From NCBI RefSeq assembly GCF_014648175.1, contig NZ_BMQP01000017.1, forward strand, positions 1 through 64,000: a DNA stretch of 64,000 bases, given 5' to 3'. Source of the stretch: Planobispora rosea (GTDB taxonomy: Bacteria > Actinomycetota > Actinomycetes > Streptosporangiales > Streptosporangiaceae). How positions within the stretch are numbered: position 1 is the first letter of the stretch; each line of letters opens with the position of its first letter. This document shows positions 49,572 through 58,973 of the stretch, one piece after another. The translations under genes and the position numbers were made by a program. A model generated the notes under the pieces. The model did not search any database and was not told the origin of the DNA. It worked only from the letters and a program-made list of their open reading frames with translations.

Positions 49572-49786
49572 ACCGGCGGACAGACCCGTGGGCCGGGAAA
49601 ACGACGGCCCGCAGGCACACGCGCATCGATCGGTCCCGCGCCAGGCGGGCAGGGCGGCAGCCGGCCGTCCGGCCCCGGCGCGGGACCTTCCCGCTGTCGG
49701 CCGTGTCAGAACCCGGACCGCCGGGGCCTGTGTACTATGCCGGACCGGTGGGACCTGTGTCCGATCCCGGACAGGTGGGGGCGGGG

Positions 49787-50017
49787 TCACATCGTCTTGA
49801 CCGCACGTATGATCTTTCGGCGCAGCCGTACATCCCTGCGGCCGTCTGGATGCAACCGCAGACGGTCGAGCTCCCATCCGCCGTATTCTGCGTGTTCGGT
49901 CAGGATCTGCCGTGCGACATCCCTGGAGGTGCCGCGCGGAAGATGGAGAACCAAGTAGGAGTAGGTGAGCACAGCGGTTAGTCTCCGAGGGGTGGGCTGG
50001 GGGACGTCGGTACTCAT
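49787..50017 (-). CDS. DUF5703 family small protein
   Basis: The 76-aa protein matches the actinobacterial DUF5703 pattern: a short strand then LPRGTSRDVARQILTEHAEYG, GWELDRLRLHPDGRRDVRLRRKII. The Ala-Glu-Tyr-Gly then WEL-RLRL motif is the family's hallmark. Its function is unknown. It lies divergently from topA, as it does in related genomes. The ATG at 50017 has AAGGA further upstream. Confidence 0.8.
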   Translation of the reverse strand: MSTDVPQPTPRRLTAVLTYSYLVLHLPRGTSRDVARQILTEHAEYGGWELDRLRLHPDGRRDVRLRRKIIRAVKTM

Positions 50018-50131
50018 TGGGCTTTATTCTGCGTCCTTGCGGCTTTCCTTGGGAGTGTCCCCGATCCGTATCGGGTAGCCCTGAGGGAAAGTTAACGGGG
50101 AACGGATGCGAACAGCGAGGTAGGAAGCAGC

Positions 50132-52903
50132 GTGCCAGCCAAGAACGGCAGCGGCGGCGGAACCCGCCTGGTGATCGTCGAGTCGCCCTCCAAGGCCAAG
50201 ACCATCGCCGGGTACCTCGGCCGTGGCTACGTCGTCGAGTCCAGTATCGGGCATATTCGCGACCTCCCCCAGAAGGCCGACGACATCCCCGACGAGGACA
50301 GGGACAAGCCCTGGGCCCGTCTGGGGGTGAACGTCGACGGCAACTTCGAGCCGCTCTACATCATCAACCCGGACAAGCACGCGCAGGTGAGGAAGCTCAG
50401 GGCGCTGCTCAAGGACGCCGACGAGCTCTACCTCGCCACCGACGAGGACCGGGAGGGCGAGGCGATCGCCTGGCACCTCCGCGAGGTGCTCAAGCCCAAG
50501 GTGCCCGTCCACCGCATGGTGTTCCACGAGATCACTCCCCGGGCGATCCAGGAGGCGGTGGCCAACCCGCGCGATCTGAACCTGCGGCTGGTCGACGCCC
50601 AGGAGACCCGGCGCATCCTCGACCGCCTCTACGGCTACGAGGTCAGCCCGGTCCTGTGGAAGAAGGTCAAGCCCCGGCTGTCCGCCGGCCGCGTGCAGTC
50701 GGTGGCGACCCGGCTGGTCGTGGAGCGCGAGCGTGAGCGCCTGGCGTTCACCAGCGCGAGCTACTGGGACCTGCAGGCGCTGTTCGACACCGGCCGCGAC
50801 GAGGTTCCGCGCGAGTTCACCGCCATGCTGACCGGGGTGGACGGCAAGCGCGTCGCCCAGGGCCGCGACTTCGCCACCAACGGCACGCTGAAGAGCGCCG
50901 ACGTGCTCCACCTGGACGAGGCGGCCGCGCGCGCCCTGGCGGGCCGCCTGGCCGGTACGGCGTACGCCGTCGTCTCCGTCGAGCGCAAGCCGTACACCCG
51001 CAAGCCCTACGCGCCGTTCCGCACGACCACCCTTCAGCAGGAGGCCAGCCGGAAGCTGGGCTACTCCGCGAAGACGACCATGCAGATCGCCCAGCGGCTC
51101 TACGAGAACGGCTTCATCACCTACATGCGCACCGACAGCACCACGCTGTCGGAGACCGCGGTGGCAGCCGCCCGCAGCCAGGCCATCAAGCTGTACGGCG
51201 CGGCGTACGTCCCCGACAAGCCGCGCGTCTACGCCAGCAAGGTGAAGAACGCGCAGGAGGCGCACGAGGCGATCCGCCCCTCCGGTGAGGAGTTCCGCAC
51301 GCCGGGCGAGACCGGGCTGACCGGCGACATGTTCCGGCTGTACGAGCTGATCTGGCAGCGCACCGTCGCCTCCCAGATGAAGGACGCGGTCGGCGAGTCG
51401 GTCACCGTCAAGGCGGGCGGCGACTCCAGCGCGGGCGAGCGGGTCGAGTTCACCGCCTCCGGCCGGACGATCACCTTCCACGGCTTCCTCAAGGCGTACG
51501 TCGAGGGCGCGGACGACCCGGCGACCGACCGCGACGACTCCGAGAAGCGCCTGCCGGAGCTGACCGAGGGAGACCGGCTCACCGCGGCCGAGCTCACCGC
51601 GCTCTCGCACGCCACCAAGCCGCCCGCGCGCTACACCGAGGCCTCGCTCGTCAAGGAGCTGGAGGACCGCGAGATCGGCCGTCCGTCGACCTACGCGTCG
51701 ATCATCGGGACGATCCTCGACCGCGGCTACGTGTTCAAGAAGGGCACCGCGCTGGTGCCGTCCTTCCTGGCGTTCGCGGTGGTCAACCTGCTGGAGCGGC
51801 ACTTCGGTCACCTCGTCGACTACGACTTCACCGCCGACCTGGAGAAGGTCCTCGACGACATCGCCAACGACCGGGCGGAGCGGGTGCCGGAGCTGCGCCG
51901 CTTCTACTTCGGCGAGGAGGGCGACGAGGGCCTGAAGGAACTGGTCACCGATCTCGGCGAGATCGACGCCAAGGAGATCAGCTCCTTCCCGATCAGGGGC
52001 ACCGACATCATGATCCGGGTCGGCCGCTACGGCCCCTACCTGGACCGCGACGGCGCCCGGGTGAACATCCCCGAGGACCTGGCGCCCGACGAGCTGACCG
52101 CCGAGAAGGCCGAGGAGCTGTTCGCCCGGCCGAGCGGGGAGCGCGAGCTGGGCCGCGACCCGGTGACCGGCCACCTGATCGTGGCCAAGGACGGCCGCTA
52201 CGGGCCGTACGTCACGGAGATCCTCCCCGAGGAGCCGGCGCCCGCCGAGGGCGCGGCCAAGAGGCGGACGAAGAAGGCCGACGCCCCCAAGCCGCGCATC
52301 AGCTCGTTGTTCAAGACGATGTCGCTGGACACCGTCACGCTCGATGACGCCCTGAAGCTGCTCTCGCTGCCCAGGACGGTCGGGGAGATCGACGGTGAGG
52401 AGGTCACGGCGCAGAACGGCAAGTTCGGCCCCTACATCAAGAAGGGCACGGACTCACGGTCGCTGGCCTCGGAGGAAGAGCTGCTGACGGTCACGATCGA
52501 GCGGGCCAAGGAGTTGTTCGCCCAGCCCAAGACCCGTGGCCGCCGGGCCGCCGCGGCGCCCCCGCTGCGCGAGCTGGGGCAGGACCCGGTCTCCGGCAAG
52601 CCGATCGTGGTCAAGGAGGGCCGCTTCGGGCCGTACGTGACCGACGGCGAGACCAACGCCTCCCTGCGCAAGGGTGACGAGGTCGAGCAGATCACCACCG
52701 AGCGGGCGGCCGAGCTCCTGGCCGACCGCCGGGCCCGGGGTCCGGTGGCCAAGAAGCCGCGGACCACCCGCGCCGCGGCGGCCAAGACCGCCACCGGGAC
52801 CAAGACCGCCGCCAGCGCCAAGACGACCAAGACCGCCACCGGGACCAAGACCGCCGCCAGCGCCAAGACGACCAAGACCGCCACCAAGGGCACCAAGGCG
52901 TGA
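50132..52903 (+). CDS. topA: DNA topoisomerase I
   Basis: The type IA enzyme relaxes negative supercoils. The Toprim domain has IVESPSKAKTIAGYLG (about residues 14-29) and TDEDREGEAIAWHL with the metal-binding acidic residues. The active-site Tyr is in ENGFITYMRTDSTTLS. The C-terminal half carries repeated GRYGPYL/GKFGPYI/GRFGPYV modules in place of zinc fingers, as in other actinobacteria. The tail is a Lys/Ala/Thr-rich stretch with an exact repeat TATGTKTAASAKTTK. Length (923 aa) is typical. GTG start with AGGAAG upstream. Confidence 0.97.
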   Translation: MPAKNGSGGGTRLVIVESPSKAKTIAGYLGRGYVVESSIGHIRDLPQKADDIPDEDRDKPWARLGVNVDGNFEPLYIINPDKHAQVRKLRALLKDADELYLATDEDREGEAIAWHLREVLKPKVPVHRMVFHEITPRAIQEAVANPRDLNLRLVDAQETRRILDRLYGYEVSPVLWKKVKPRLSAGRVQSVATRLVVERERERLAFTSASYWDLQALFDTGRDEVPREFTAMLTGVDGKRVAQGRDFATNGTLKSADVLHLDEAAARALAGRLAGTAYAVVSVERKPYTRKPYAPFRTTTLQQEASRKLGYSAKTTMQIAQRLYENGFITYMRTDSTTLSETAVAAARSQAIKLYGAAYVPDKPRVYASKVKNAQEAHEAIRPSGEEFRTPGETGLTGDMFRLYELIWQRTVASQMKDAVGESVTVKAGGDSSAGERVEFTASGRTITFHGFLKAYVEGADDPATDRDDSEKRLPELTEGDRLTAAELTALSHATKPPARYTEASLVKELEDREIGRPSTYASIIGTILDRGYVFKKGTALVPSFLAFAVVNLLERHFGHLVDYDFTADLEKVLDDIANDRAERVPELRRFYFGEEGDEGLKELVTDLGEIDAKEISSFPIRGTDIMIRVGRYGPYLDRDGARVNIPEDLAPDELTAEKAEELFARPSGERELGRDPVTGHLIVAKDGRYGPYVTEILPEEPAPAEGAAKRRTKKADAPKPRISSLFKTMSLDTVTLDDALKLLSLPRTVGEIDGEEVTAQNGKFGPYIKKGTDSRSLASEEELLTVTIERAKELFAQPKTRGRRAAAAPPLRELGQDPVSGKPIVVKEGRFGPYVTDGETNASLRKGDEVEQITTERAAELLADRRARGPVAKKPRTTRAAAAKTATGTKTAASAKTTKTATGTKTAASAKTTKTATKGTKA

Positions 52904-53012
52904 CGCGCTGACCGGACCCGGCGGGCTGACCGGACCCGGCGGGCCGGCCGTGCCTCGATCGTGCAGGTCCGTGGCTTGATCGCTCGGACCGCCGGAGCCT
53001 GAGAGGGTTCTC

Positions 53013-53049
53013 AGAACGCCGGGAACGCATCCGCGGTTCCCGGCGTTCT
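53013..53049. terminator. Hairpin after topA
   Basis: Perfect 14-bp arms AGAACGCCGGGAAC and GTTCCCGGCGTTCT with a 9-nt loop lie about 110 nt after the topA stop and before the metallophosphoesterase gene. This is the strongest terminator-like stem in the region. Confidence 0.75.
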
Positions 53050-53093
53050 GTCCAACGCGCGCGGCACGGCGGGCGGGTACGAATGGGGCAAGG

Positions 53094-54446
53094 GTGGCGG
53101 TCGTGGGATTCGTGGCAATGGTCTTCAGCGTGGTGGCGCTGGTCCACTACTACCTGTGGCGCCGCCTGGTCCGTGCCACCACGATCCCGGGCCGGACCCG
53201 CCGGGTGCTGACCTGGGTCCTGGTCGGCATGGGCCTGCTCGTCCCGGTGACCCTCATCGGCTCGCGCACCGACTGGGGACACTTCCTGGCCTGGCCGGGT
53301 TTCTTCTGGCTCGCCGTGATGTTCTACCTGTTCGTCTTCCTGGTGATCCTGGAGATCCCCCGGGCGCTGGCCCTGCTCGCCGTACGCCGTTCGGAGCGCC
53401 GCGCCGTCACCGGACCCGCCGCACAGCGCTCCGGCGCCCGCGTCGCCGCCCCCGTCACGGCCGCCTCGGCGGGTACCGGGACGCAGGCCGGGAGCGAGGC
53501 CGAGGACGGGAACGGGGAGGGGAACGGGGACCGGCAGCGAAACCTCGCACAGGACGCCGGGCAGGACTCCCCCCGTCCCGGGGCCGGAGCACGCGACGGC
53601 GCGCCGACGGCGATCGGCCGCAGGCTGTTCATCGCCCGTACGGCCGCGGCCGTCGCCGGGGCCGGCGCGCTCGTCACGGTCGGGTCCGGCATCCGGACCG
53701 CCCTGGGCGACCCGGTGATCGAGCGGGTCGGGGTCACCCTGCCCCGGCTGGACCCGCGCCTGTCCGGCCTGCGCTTCGCCGTGGTCAGCGACATCCACCT
53801 CGGCCCGCTCACCGGCATCAGGCACACCGAGCGCATCGTCCGGATGATCAATGAGCTGGAGGCCGACGTGGTCGCGGTCGTCGGCGACCTGGTCGACGGC
53901 ACGGTGGCCGAGCTCGGCTCGATGGCCCGCCCGCTGGCGGACCTGGAGTCCCGCTACGGGGCCTACTTCGTCACCGGCAACCACGAGTACTACACCGCCA
54001 ACGGCCCCGGCGAGTGGATCGAGGAGCTCCGCGGTCTCGGCATCCGCCCGCTCCAGAACGAACGGGTCGAGATCGGTCACGCGGGGGCCGTACTCGACCT
54101 CGCCGGGGTCAACGACATCGCCGGCGGCACGGTCGACGCGGGCCCCGACTTCGAGCGGGCGCTCGGTGGACGGGACCGCTCCCGCTCCACGGTCCTGCTC
54201 GCCCACCAGCCGATCCAGGCGCGGGACGCGGCCGGGTACGGCGTGGACCTCCAGTTGTCCGGGCACACCCACGGCGGCCAGATGGTCCCCTTCAACCTGG
54301 TCGTCCCGGTGCAGCAGCCGGTCGTCGCGGGGCTCGGCGAGGTGGACGGCACGCGGGTCTACGTCACCCGCGGCGCGGGCTTCTGGGGTCCTCCGGTCAG
54401 GGTCGGCGCGCCCCCGGAGATCACTCTTCTCGAACTCCGCGCCTGA
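53094..54446 (+). CDS. Membrane-anchored calcineurin-like metallophosphoesterase
   Basis: The 450-aa protein has three N-terminal membrane helices (about 2-22, 38-58, 63-88), a long Gly/Glu-rich linker, then an internal twin-arginine-like segment GRRLFIARTAAAVAGAGALV (about 174-193). The catalytic domain has SDIHLGP, VGDLVDG, GNHEYY, LAHQP and SGHTHGGQM, the full set of metal ligands. The family hydrolyses phosphoester bonds, for example in UDP-diacylglucosamine-like substrates; the substrate here is unknown. GTG start. Confidence 0.88.
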   Translation: MAVVGFVAMVFSVVALVHYYLWRRLVRATTIPGRTRRVLTWVLVGMGLLVPVTLIGSRTDWGHFLAWPGFFWLAVMFYLFVFLVILEIPRALALLAVRRSERRAVTGPAAQRSGARVAAPVTAASAGTGTQAGSEAEDGNGEGNGDRQRNLAQDAGQDSPRPGAGARDGAPTAIGRRLFIARTAAAVAGAGALVTVGSGIRTALGDPVIERVGVTLPRLDPRLSGLRFAVVSDIHLGPLTGIRHTERIVRMINELEADVVAVVGDLVDGTVAELGSMARPLADLESRYGAYFVTGNHEYYTANGPGEWIEELRGLGIRPLQNERVEIGHAGAVLDLAGVNDIAGGTVDAGPDFERALGGRDRSRSTVLLAHQPIQARDAAGYGVDLQLSGHTHGGQMVPFNLVVPVQQPVVAGLGEVDGTRVYVTRGAGFWGPPVRVGAPPEITLLELRA

Positions 54447-54447
54447 G

Positions 54448-54488
54448 CGGCGGTACTGCGTGCATGGGCGGCGGTACTGCGTGCATGA
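54448..54488. repeat. Two direct 20-bp repeats after the metallophosphoesterase
   Basis: GCGGCGGTACTGCGTGCATG occurs at 54448-54467 and at 54469-54488. It starts 2 nt after the stop codon at 54446 and is non-coding. Confidence 0.65.
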
Positions 54489-54608
54489 GCCGCCACACCG
54501 GTCCCCGCCGTACCTGTCGGGAACAAGCGCGACGTACTAGCCTCATGCGGTGAGCACGCAGACATATCAGTCTGGCTCGTGTTTTCCCCAGTCCGGCAAG
54601 CACCTGGA

Positions 54609-54614
54609 TACGCT
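54609..54614 (+). promoter_or_regulatory. -10 box TACGCT of a leaderless-type promoter
   Basis: TACGCT is exactly at -12 to -7 before the ATG at 54621, with no ribosome-binding site between them. No -35 box is evident. Confidence 0.5.
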
Positions 54615-54620
54615 GAGACC

Positions 54621-56687
54621 ATGACCTCCCCTGGCCGGGGCACCGCGCGTCGCAAGCCCCCCCACGTGCTGGCCAACGCCCCGTTCCGCAAGTTGTGGAC
54701 GGCCATGTCCGTGTGCAGCCTGGGCGACTGGCTGAACCTCCTGGCACTGACCGCGCTGGCGGGCAACCTCACCGCGGAGGAGGACTACCGGACGCAGAGC
54801 CTCGCCGTCGGCGGCGTCTTCGTCGTGAAACTGCTCCCGGCGATCGTGCTCGGCCCTCTGGCGGGCGCGTTCGCCGACCGGTTCGACCGGCGGCTGACGA
54901 TGTTCTTCGCGGACCTGTCGCGGTTCGCGCTGGTGGTGTCGATCCCGCTGACGGACGCCAGCTACCAGTGGCTGATCATCGCCACGCTCCTGGTCGAGTG
55001 CGTCAACCTGTTCTGGGTCCCGGCAAAGGACGCCACGGTGCCGAACCTGGTGCCCAAGGAGCGGCTGGAGGCGGCCAACCAGCTCAGCCTGCTGGTCACG
55101 TACGGCACCGCCCCGGTCGCGGCGCTGCTGTTCGCGATGTTGTCGGTCGCCGGCGACGGCCTGGGCAACCTCATCCCCTACTTCGCCGAGCGTGACACCC
55201 ACCTCGCGCTGTTCGTCAACGCCTTCGCCTACCTGATCTCGGCGTTCCTCATCTTCACGCTCCGGGACATCCCCAGGAGCAGCACCGGTGGCGTCGCCAC
55301 GCCGTCGGTGCTGCGGCAGATCATCGAGGGATGGCGCTTCGTCGGCGGCGACCAGCTGGTGCGGGGCCTGGTCATCGGCATGCTCGGCGCGTTCGCCGCG
55401 GGCGGCGCGGTGATCGGCGTGGCCAAGATCTATGTGCAGCAGGGGCTGGGCGGCGGCGACGCGGCCTACGGCGTGGTGTTCGGCGCGGTCTTCGCCGGTA
55501 TGGCGTTCGGCATGTTCTTCGGCACCCGGCTGCTGCGGGGGTTGTCGCGGCGGCGGCTGTTCGGGCTCTCGATCATCCTGGCCGGTGTGGTCCTCGCCGC
55601 CGTCGCGCTCGTCCACAACCTGGTGATCGTGGTCATGCTGACCGTGGTGCTCGGCGCGTGCGCCGGGATCGCCTGGATCATCGGTTACACCATGATCGGT
55701 CTGGAGGTGGAGGACCACCTGCGGGGCCGTACGTTCTCCTTCCTGCAGTCGCTGGCCCGCGTCACGCTGCTGGCGGTCGTCTCGGCCGCGCCGATGCTGG
55801 CGGGCCTGTACGGCTCCCACGAGGTCGTGTTCGGCGGGGAGGAGGTCTACCGGTTCGACGGCTCCAACCTGGTGATGGTGGTCGGTGCGCTGCTCGCGGT
55901 CGGCGTCGGCCTGCTCGCGCTGCGGCACATGGACGACCGCAAGGGCGTCCCGATCGTCACCGACCTGATCGCGGCGGTCCGGGGCGAGCGGCCCGCGACC
56001 GGGCACGTCGAGCCGCCACGCGGGGTCTTCATCGCGTTCGAGGGCGGTGAGGGGTCGGGGAAGACCACCCAGTCGCGGCTGCTCGCGATCTGGCTGCGTG
56101 ACCAGGGCTACGACGTCGTGCAGACCCGGGAGCCCGGCTCGACGAAGGTGGGCATGCGGTTGCGGGCCATCCTGCTGGACGCCGTCCACCAGGGCCTGTC
56201 GGCCCGCTCCGAGGCGCTGCTGTACGCCGCCGACCGTGCCGAGCACGTGGAGAAGGTCATCCTCCCGGCGCTCTACCGGGGAGCGATGGTGATCTCCGAC
56301 CGCTACGTGGACTCCTCGCTGGCCTACCAGGGGGCGGGCCGGTCGCTGGCGAAGGAGGACGTGACGCTGATCAACACCTGGGCCACCGGCGGGCTGGTCC
56401 CGGACCTGACCGTGCTCATCGACACCCCGCCGTCGATCGGACTGACCCGGCTGGGCGGGGCCGCCGACCGGATCGAATCCGAGCCGCTGGAGTTCCACGA
56501 GCGGGTACGCCGTGAGTTCCGCGCCCTGGCCGCCGCCGATCCCGACCGCTACCTGGTCGTCGACGGCACTCTGGAGCAGGAGCAGATCTCCCGGCTCATC
56601 CAGGACCGGGTCCACGAGATCCTGCCCGACCCGGTACCGCGGGAGGCCGAGGACATCACCGGGACCATACCGGCCATCCGCGACTGA
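54621..56687 (+). CDS. tmk: MFS transporter-thymidylate kinase fusion protein
   Basis: Residues 1-455 form an MFS-like membrane domain with about 12 helices (SVCSLGDWLNLLALTALAG, GPLAGAFADRFDRRLTMFF, and others). Residues from about 467 are thymidylate kinase: P-loop FEGGEGSGKTT, the DRY-type motif ISDRYVDSSLAYQGAGR, and LVPDLTVLIDTP. Tmk phosphorylates dTMP to dTDP. Fusion to an MFS domain is a known actinobacterial arrangement. Gene order topA-(phosphoesterase)-tmk-holB is also conserved. The start at 54621 was chosen from the leaderless -10 box; an earlier GTG at 54579 has no signal. Confidence 0.93.
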   Translation: MTSPGRGTARRKPPHVLANAPFRKLWTAMSVCSLGDWLNLLALTALAGNLTAEEDYRTQSLAVGGVFVVKLLPAIVLGPLAGAFADRFDRRLTMFFADLSRFALVVSIPLTDASYQWLIIATLLVECVNLFWVPAKDATVPNLVPKERLEAANQLSLLVTYGTAPVAALLFAMLSVAGDGLGNLIPYFAERDTHLALFVNAFAYLISAFLIFTLRDIPRSSTGGVATPSVLRQIIEGWRFVGGDQLVRGLVIGMLGAFAAGGAVIGVAKIYVQQGLGGGDAAYGVVFGAVFAGMAFGMFFGTRLLRGLSRRRLFGLSIILAGVVLAAVALVHNLVIVVMLTVVLGACAGIAWIIGYTMIGLEVEDHLRGRTFSFLQSLARVTLLAVVSAAPMLAGLYGSHEVVFGGEEVYRFDGSNLVMVVGALLAVGVGLLALRHMDDRKGVPIVTDLIAAVRGERPATGHVEPPRGVFIAFEGGEGSGKTTQSRLLAIWLRDQGYDVVQTREPGSTKVGMRLRAILLDAVHQGLSARSEALLYAADRAEHVEKVILPALYRGAMVISDRYVDSSLAYQGAGRSLAKEDVTLINTWATGGLVPDLTVLIDTPPSIGLTRLGGAADRIESEPLEFHERVRREFRALAAADPDRYLVVDGTLEQEQISRLIQDRVHEILPDPVPREAEDITGTIPAIRD

Positions 56688-56782
56688 TCCTCTGCCGGAG
56701 CCGCCGAGCCCGCCGAGCCCGCCGAGCCCGCCGACGGCCGGCGGAACCCGCCGTCCACGACCGACCTCGGCGACCGCGACGG

Positions 56783-56788
56783 TAGGTT
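56783..56788 (+). promoter_or_regulatory. -10 box TAGGTT before holB
   Basis: TAGGTT ends 7 nt before the GTG start at 56796. No Shine-Dalgarno sequence intervenes, so leaderless transcription is likely. Upstream lies a short array of GCCGAGCCC repeats. Confidence 0.45.
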
Positions 56789-56795
56789 TGACCGC

Positions 56796-57986
56796 GTGGG
56801 AGTCTTCGATGACCTCGTGGGTCAGGAACGCGCCGCGCAGACGCTCCGCCGGGCCGCCGCCGCGGCGGCGGAGGTGCTGGCGGGGGGTTCGGGAGCGGGG
56901 ATGACCCACGCGTGGCTGTTCACCGGGCCGCCCGGATCCGGGCGGGAGGAGGCCGCGCGGGCGTTCGCCGCCGCGTTGTTCTGCGCCGACGGGGGCTGCG
57001 GCCACTGCGACATGTGCCACCAGGTGATGGTCGGCTCGCACCCGGACCTGGAGACCGTGCGCCCGCAGGGGCTCTCCTACGGCATCAAGGACACCCGCCA
57101 GCTCATCCTCCGCGCGGCCGGGGCGCCGACCCTGGGCCGCTGGCGGGTGGTCCTGTTCGAGGACGCCGACCGGGCCACCGAGGGCGCCTCCAACGCGCTG
57201 CTCAAGGCGATTGAGGAGCCGCCGCCGCGGACGGTCTGGTTGCTCTGCGCCCCCTCCCCGGACGACATGATGATCACTATCAGGTCGCGCTGCCGGGTGG
57301 TCACGCTCGTCACCCCGCCCGTCGCGGCGGTCGCCCACGTGCTGGCCACGCGTGAGAACGTGCCGCCGGACATGGCGGCCTTCGCCGCCCGGGCGGCCCA
57401 GGGGCACCTCGACCGGGCCCGCAGGCTCGCCCTGGACGCCGACGCGCGCGGGCGGCGGGAGTCGGTGCTGTCCATCCCGGCCTCGCTCACCGGGGTGGGA
57501 GAGTGCGTGGCGGCGGCCGAGCGGCTGGTGAAGACGGCCGAGGAGGAGGCAGCCGCGGTCACCTCGGTGCTGGACGAGGCGGAGACCGCCGAGCTCCGCA
57601 AGGTCTACGGGGAGGGCTCCACCGGAAAGGGGCTCAACAAGGGGCTCGTCCGGGGCGGGGCGGGGGCGCTCAAGGAACTGGAGGAGCGGCAGAAGTCCCG
57701 GGCCACCCGGACCAAGCGCGACGTCATCGACGCGGCCCTGCTCGACCTGGTGACGTTCTACCGTGACGTGCTGGCCGTACAGTTCGGGGCGCAGGGGGTG
57801 GAACTGGCCACCGAGGACCGTCGGGCCGATCTGGAGAAGGTGGCGCGGTCCTCCACGCCGGAGGACAACCTGCGCAGGATAGACGCGATCATGCTCTGCC
57901 GCCGGCGGTTGGCCGCCAACGTCAGTCCGCAGATGGCCGTCGAGGCCATGACCCTCTCCCTGCGCAGTCCCCGACTCCTCCCCTGA
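56796..57986 (+). CDS. holB: DNA polymerase III delta-prime subunit
   Basis: The 396-aa clamp-loader subunit begins GVFDDLVGQERAAQTLRRAA. Its P-loop is GPPGSGREE, with Arg in place of the usual Lys, in keeping with delta-prime being a non-hydrolysing subunit. The zinc module is CADGGCGHCDMCHQVMVGSHPD in parts (four Cys). The sensor segment is GASNALLKAIEEPPPRTVWLL. Clamp-loader function in replication follows from the family. It follows tmk on the same strand. Confidence 0.93.
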   Translation: MGVFDDLVGQERAAQTLRRAAAAAAEVLAGGSGAGMTHAWLFTGPPGSGREEAARAFAAALFCADGGCGHCDMCHQVMVGSHPDLETVRPQGLSYGIKDTRQLILRAAGAPTLGRWRVVLFEDADRATEGASNALLKAIEEPPPRTVWLLCAPSPDDMMITIRSRCRVVTLVTPPVAAVAHVLATRENVPPDMAAFAARAAQGHLDRARRLALDADARGRRESVLSIPASLTGVGECVAAAERLVKTAEEEAAAVTSVLDEAETAELRKVYGEGSTGKGLNKGLVRGGAGALKELEERQKSRATRTKRDVIDAALLDLVTFYRDVLAVQFGAQGVELATEDRRADLEKVARSSTPEDNLRRIDAIMLCRRRLAANVSPQMAVEAMTLSLRSPRLLP

Positions 57987-58028
57987 TTTCTGACCCCTTC
58001 CGTACGGTCTCCGGCCGACCGGAGAGGG

Positions 58029-58060
58029 AAAGGAGCTATCCGTAATCGGATAGCTCCTTT
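58029..58060. terminator. Rho-independent terminator after holB
   Basis: AAAGGAGCTATCCG-taat-CGGATAGCTCCTTT is a perfect 14-bp stem followed by T-rich sequence (TTCGTATTTTT). It lies 42 nt after the holB stop. Confidence 0.85.
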
Positions 58061-58214
58061 TCGTATTTTTCGCGGCGATGGAACCGATATCCGTTAACGC
58101 CCCTCCAAATGAGGGAGAAGATCGTTAGAATCACAGAAAAAATCTACCTTTTCGTTATAAATGATGTCAGTGTGTCCTGCGCTACGGGGATGAGCAGAAG
58201 GGGCCAGGAGTCTG

Positions 58215-58973
58215 TTGGCCAGCAGGGAAACACGTTATGAGACCGTTCCGACGGGGGTCGGGAGAGCCGTGACGAGCCGTGTGGACGATGACGACACACT
58301 GAGGATCGAATGGCCCGAACCGGATGACGGGAAGATCCTCCTCCGCAACACGGAGACGGGAGAGGAACACGAGGGCATCGATCTGTCCGGTCTCGCGGCG
58401 GGGACGTGGACGGTGTCGAAGCACGGCGCTCCGCTCGTCACCGACGATCCGGGCTTCTCCCTCGACGGGCTGGTCGCCTACGCGGGACGGGCGCGTGACA
58501 GGGAGATCCGCGCGGTACGGAGTCCGGAGGGAATCCTCCATGTACTGGTCCGCGAGGTCGGGCCGTACGTCGAGGTGGCCCGGGTCTGCCCGGAGGACGG
58601 CATGGTCGGCGTCGAGGGCATGCTCGCGTACGGAGAGCCGCGCCCGGCCGCACGATCGGCCTGGCTCGTGGCCGTGGCCAGGAAGGGCCCCGAGACAGCC
58701 GGCGGCGGGACGGTGAGGGGACGCCGGTTCACCGGAAAGGTCCCGATCGCGCAGCTGACCGAGGGCCAGACGAAGCGGCGGGTCTTCTGGGACCTGTTCG
58801 CCGAGATCGACGGGGTACGGCTCCCGCTGGCAGCCCGGCTCGACGACGTCACCGAGAAGAAGAGCAGGGTGAGGTTCCCCGCGCAGTACGTGGGGCAGGT
58901 GCGGGTGCGGCCGTACTTCACCGACGCCGACAGCCTGGCCGTCGCGTGCACGATCGAGGAGAAGACCTCATGA
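58215..58973 (+). CDS. Beta-rich protein of unknown function, coupled to a glycosyltransferase
   Basis: The 252-aa soluble protein has three or four beta-rich segments. Pieces such as FWDLFAEIDGVRLPLAARLDD and VRVRPYFTDADSLAVAC resemble accessory domains found in actinobacterial glycerophosphotransferase/glycosyltransferase (TagF-like) proteins. No catalytic motif is visible. The stop overlaps the next gene's ATG (ATGA), so it likely acts with that glycosyltransferase. TTG at 58215 has AGGAG 4 nt upstream; a GTG at 58269 is an alternative start. It follows an AT-rich promoter region. Confidence 0.6.
   Translation: MASRETRYETVPTGVGRAVTSRVDDDDTLRIEWPEPDDGKILLRNTETGEEHEGIDLSGLAAGTWTVSKHGAPLVTDDPGFSLDGLVAYAGRARDREIRAVRSPEGILHVLVREVGPYVEVARVCPEDGMVGVEGMLAYGEPRPAARSAWLVAVARKGPETAGGGTVRGRRFTGKVPIAQLTEGQTKRRVFWDLFAEIDGVRLPLAARLDDVTEKKSRVRFPAQYVGQVRVRPYFTDADSLAVACTIEEKTS

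Noticed and set aside
54567..57407. A 946-aa minus-strand frame covering tmk and holB
   Set aside because: It is antisense to two well-supported genes; its protein is His/Arg/Asp-rich with no fold.
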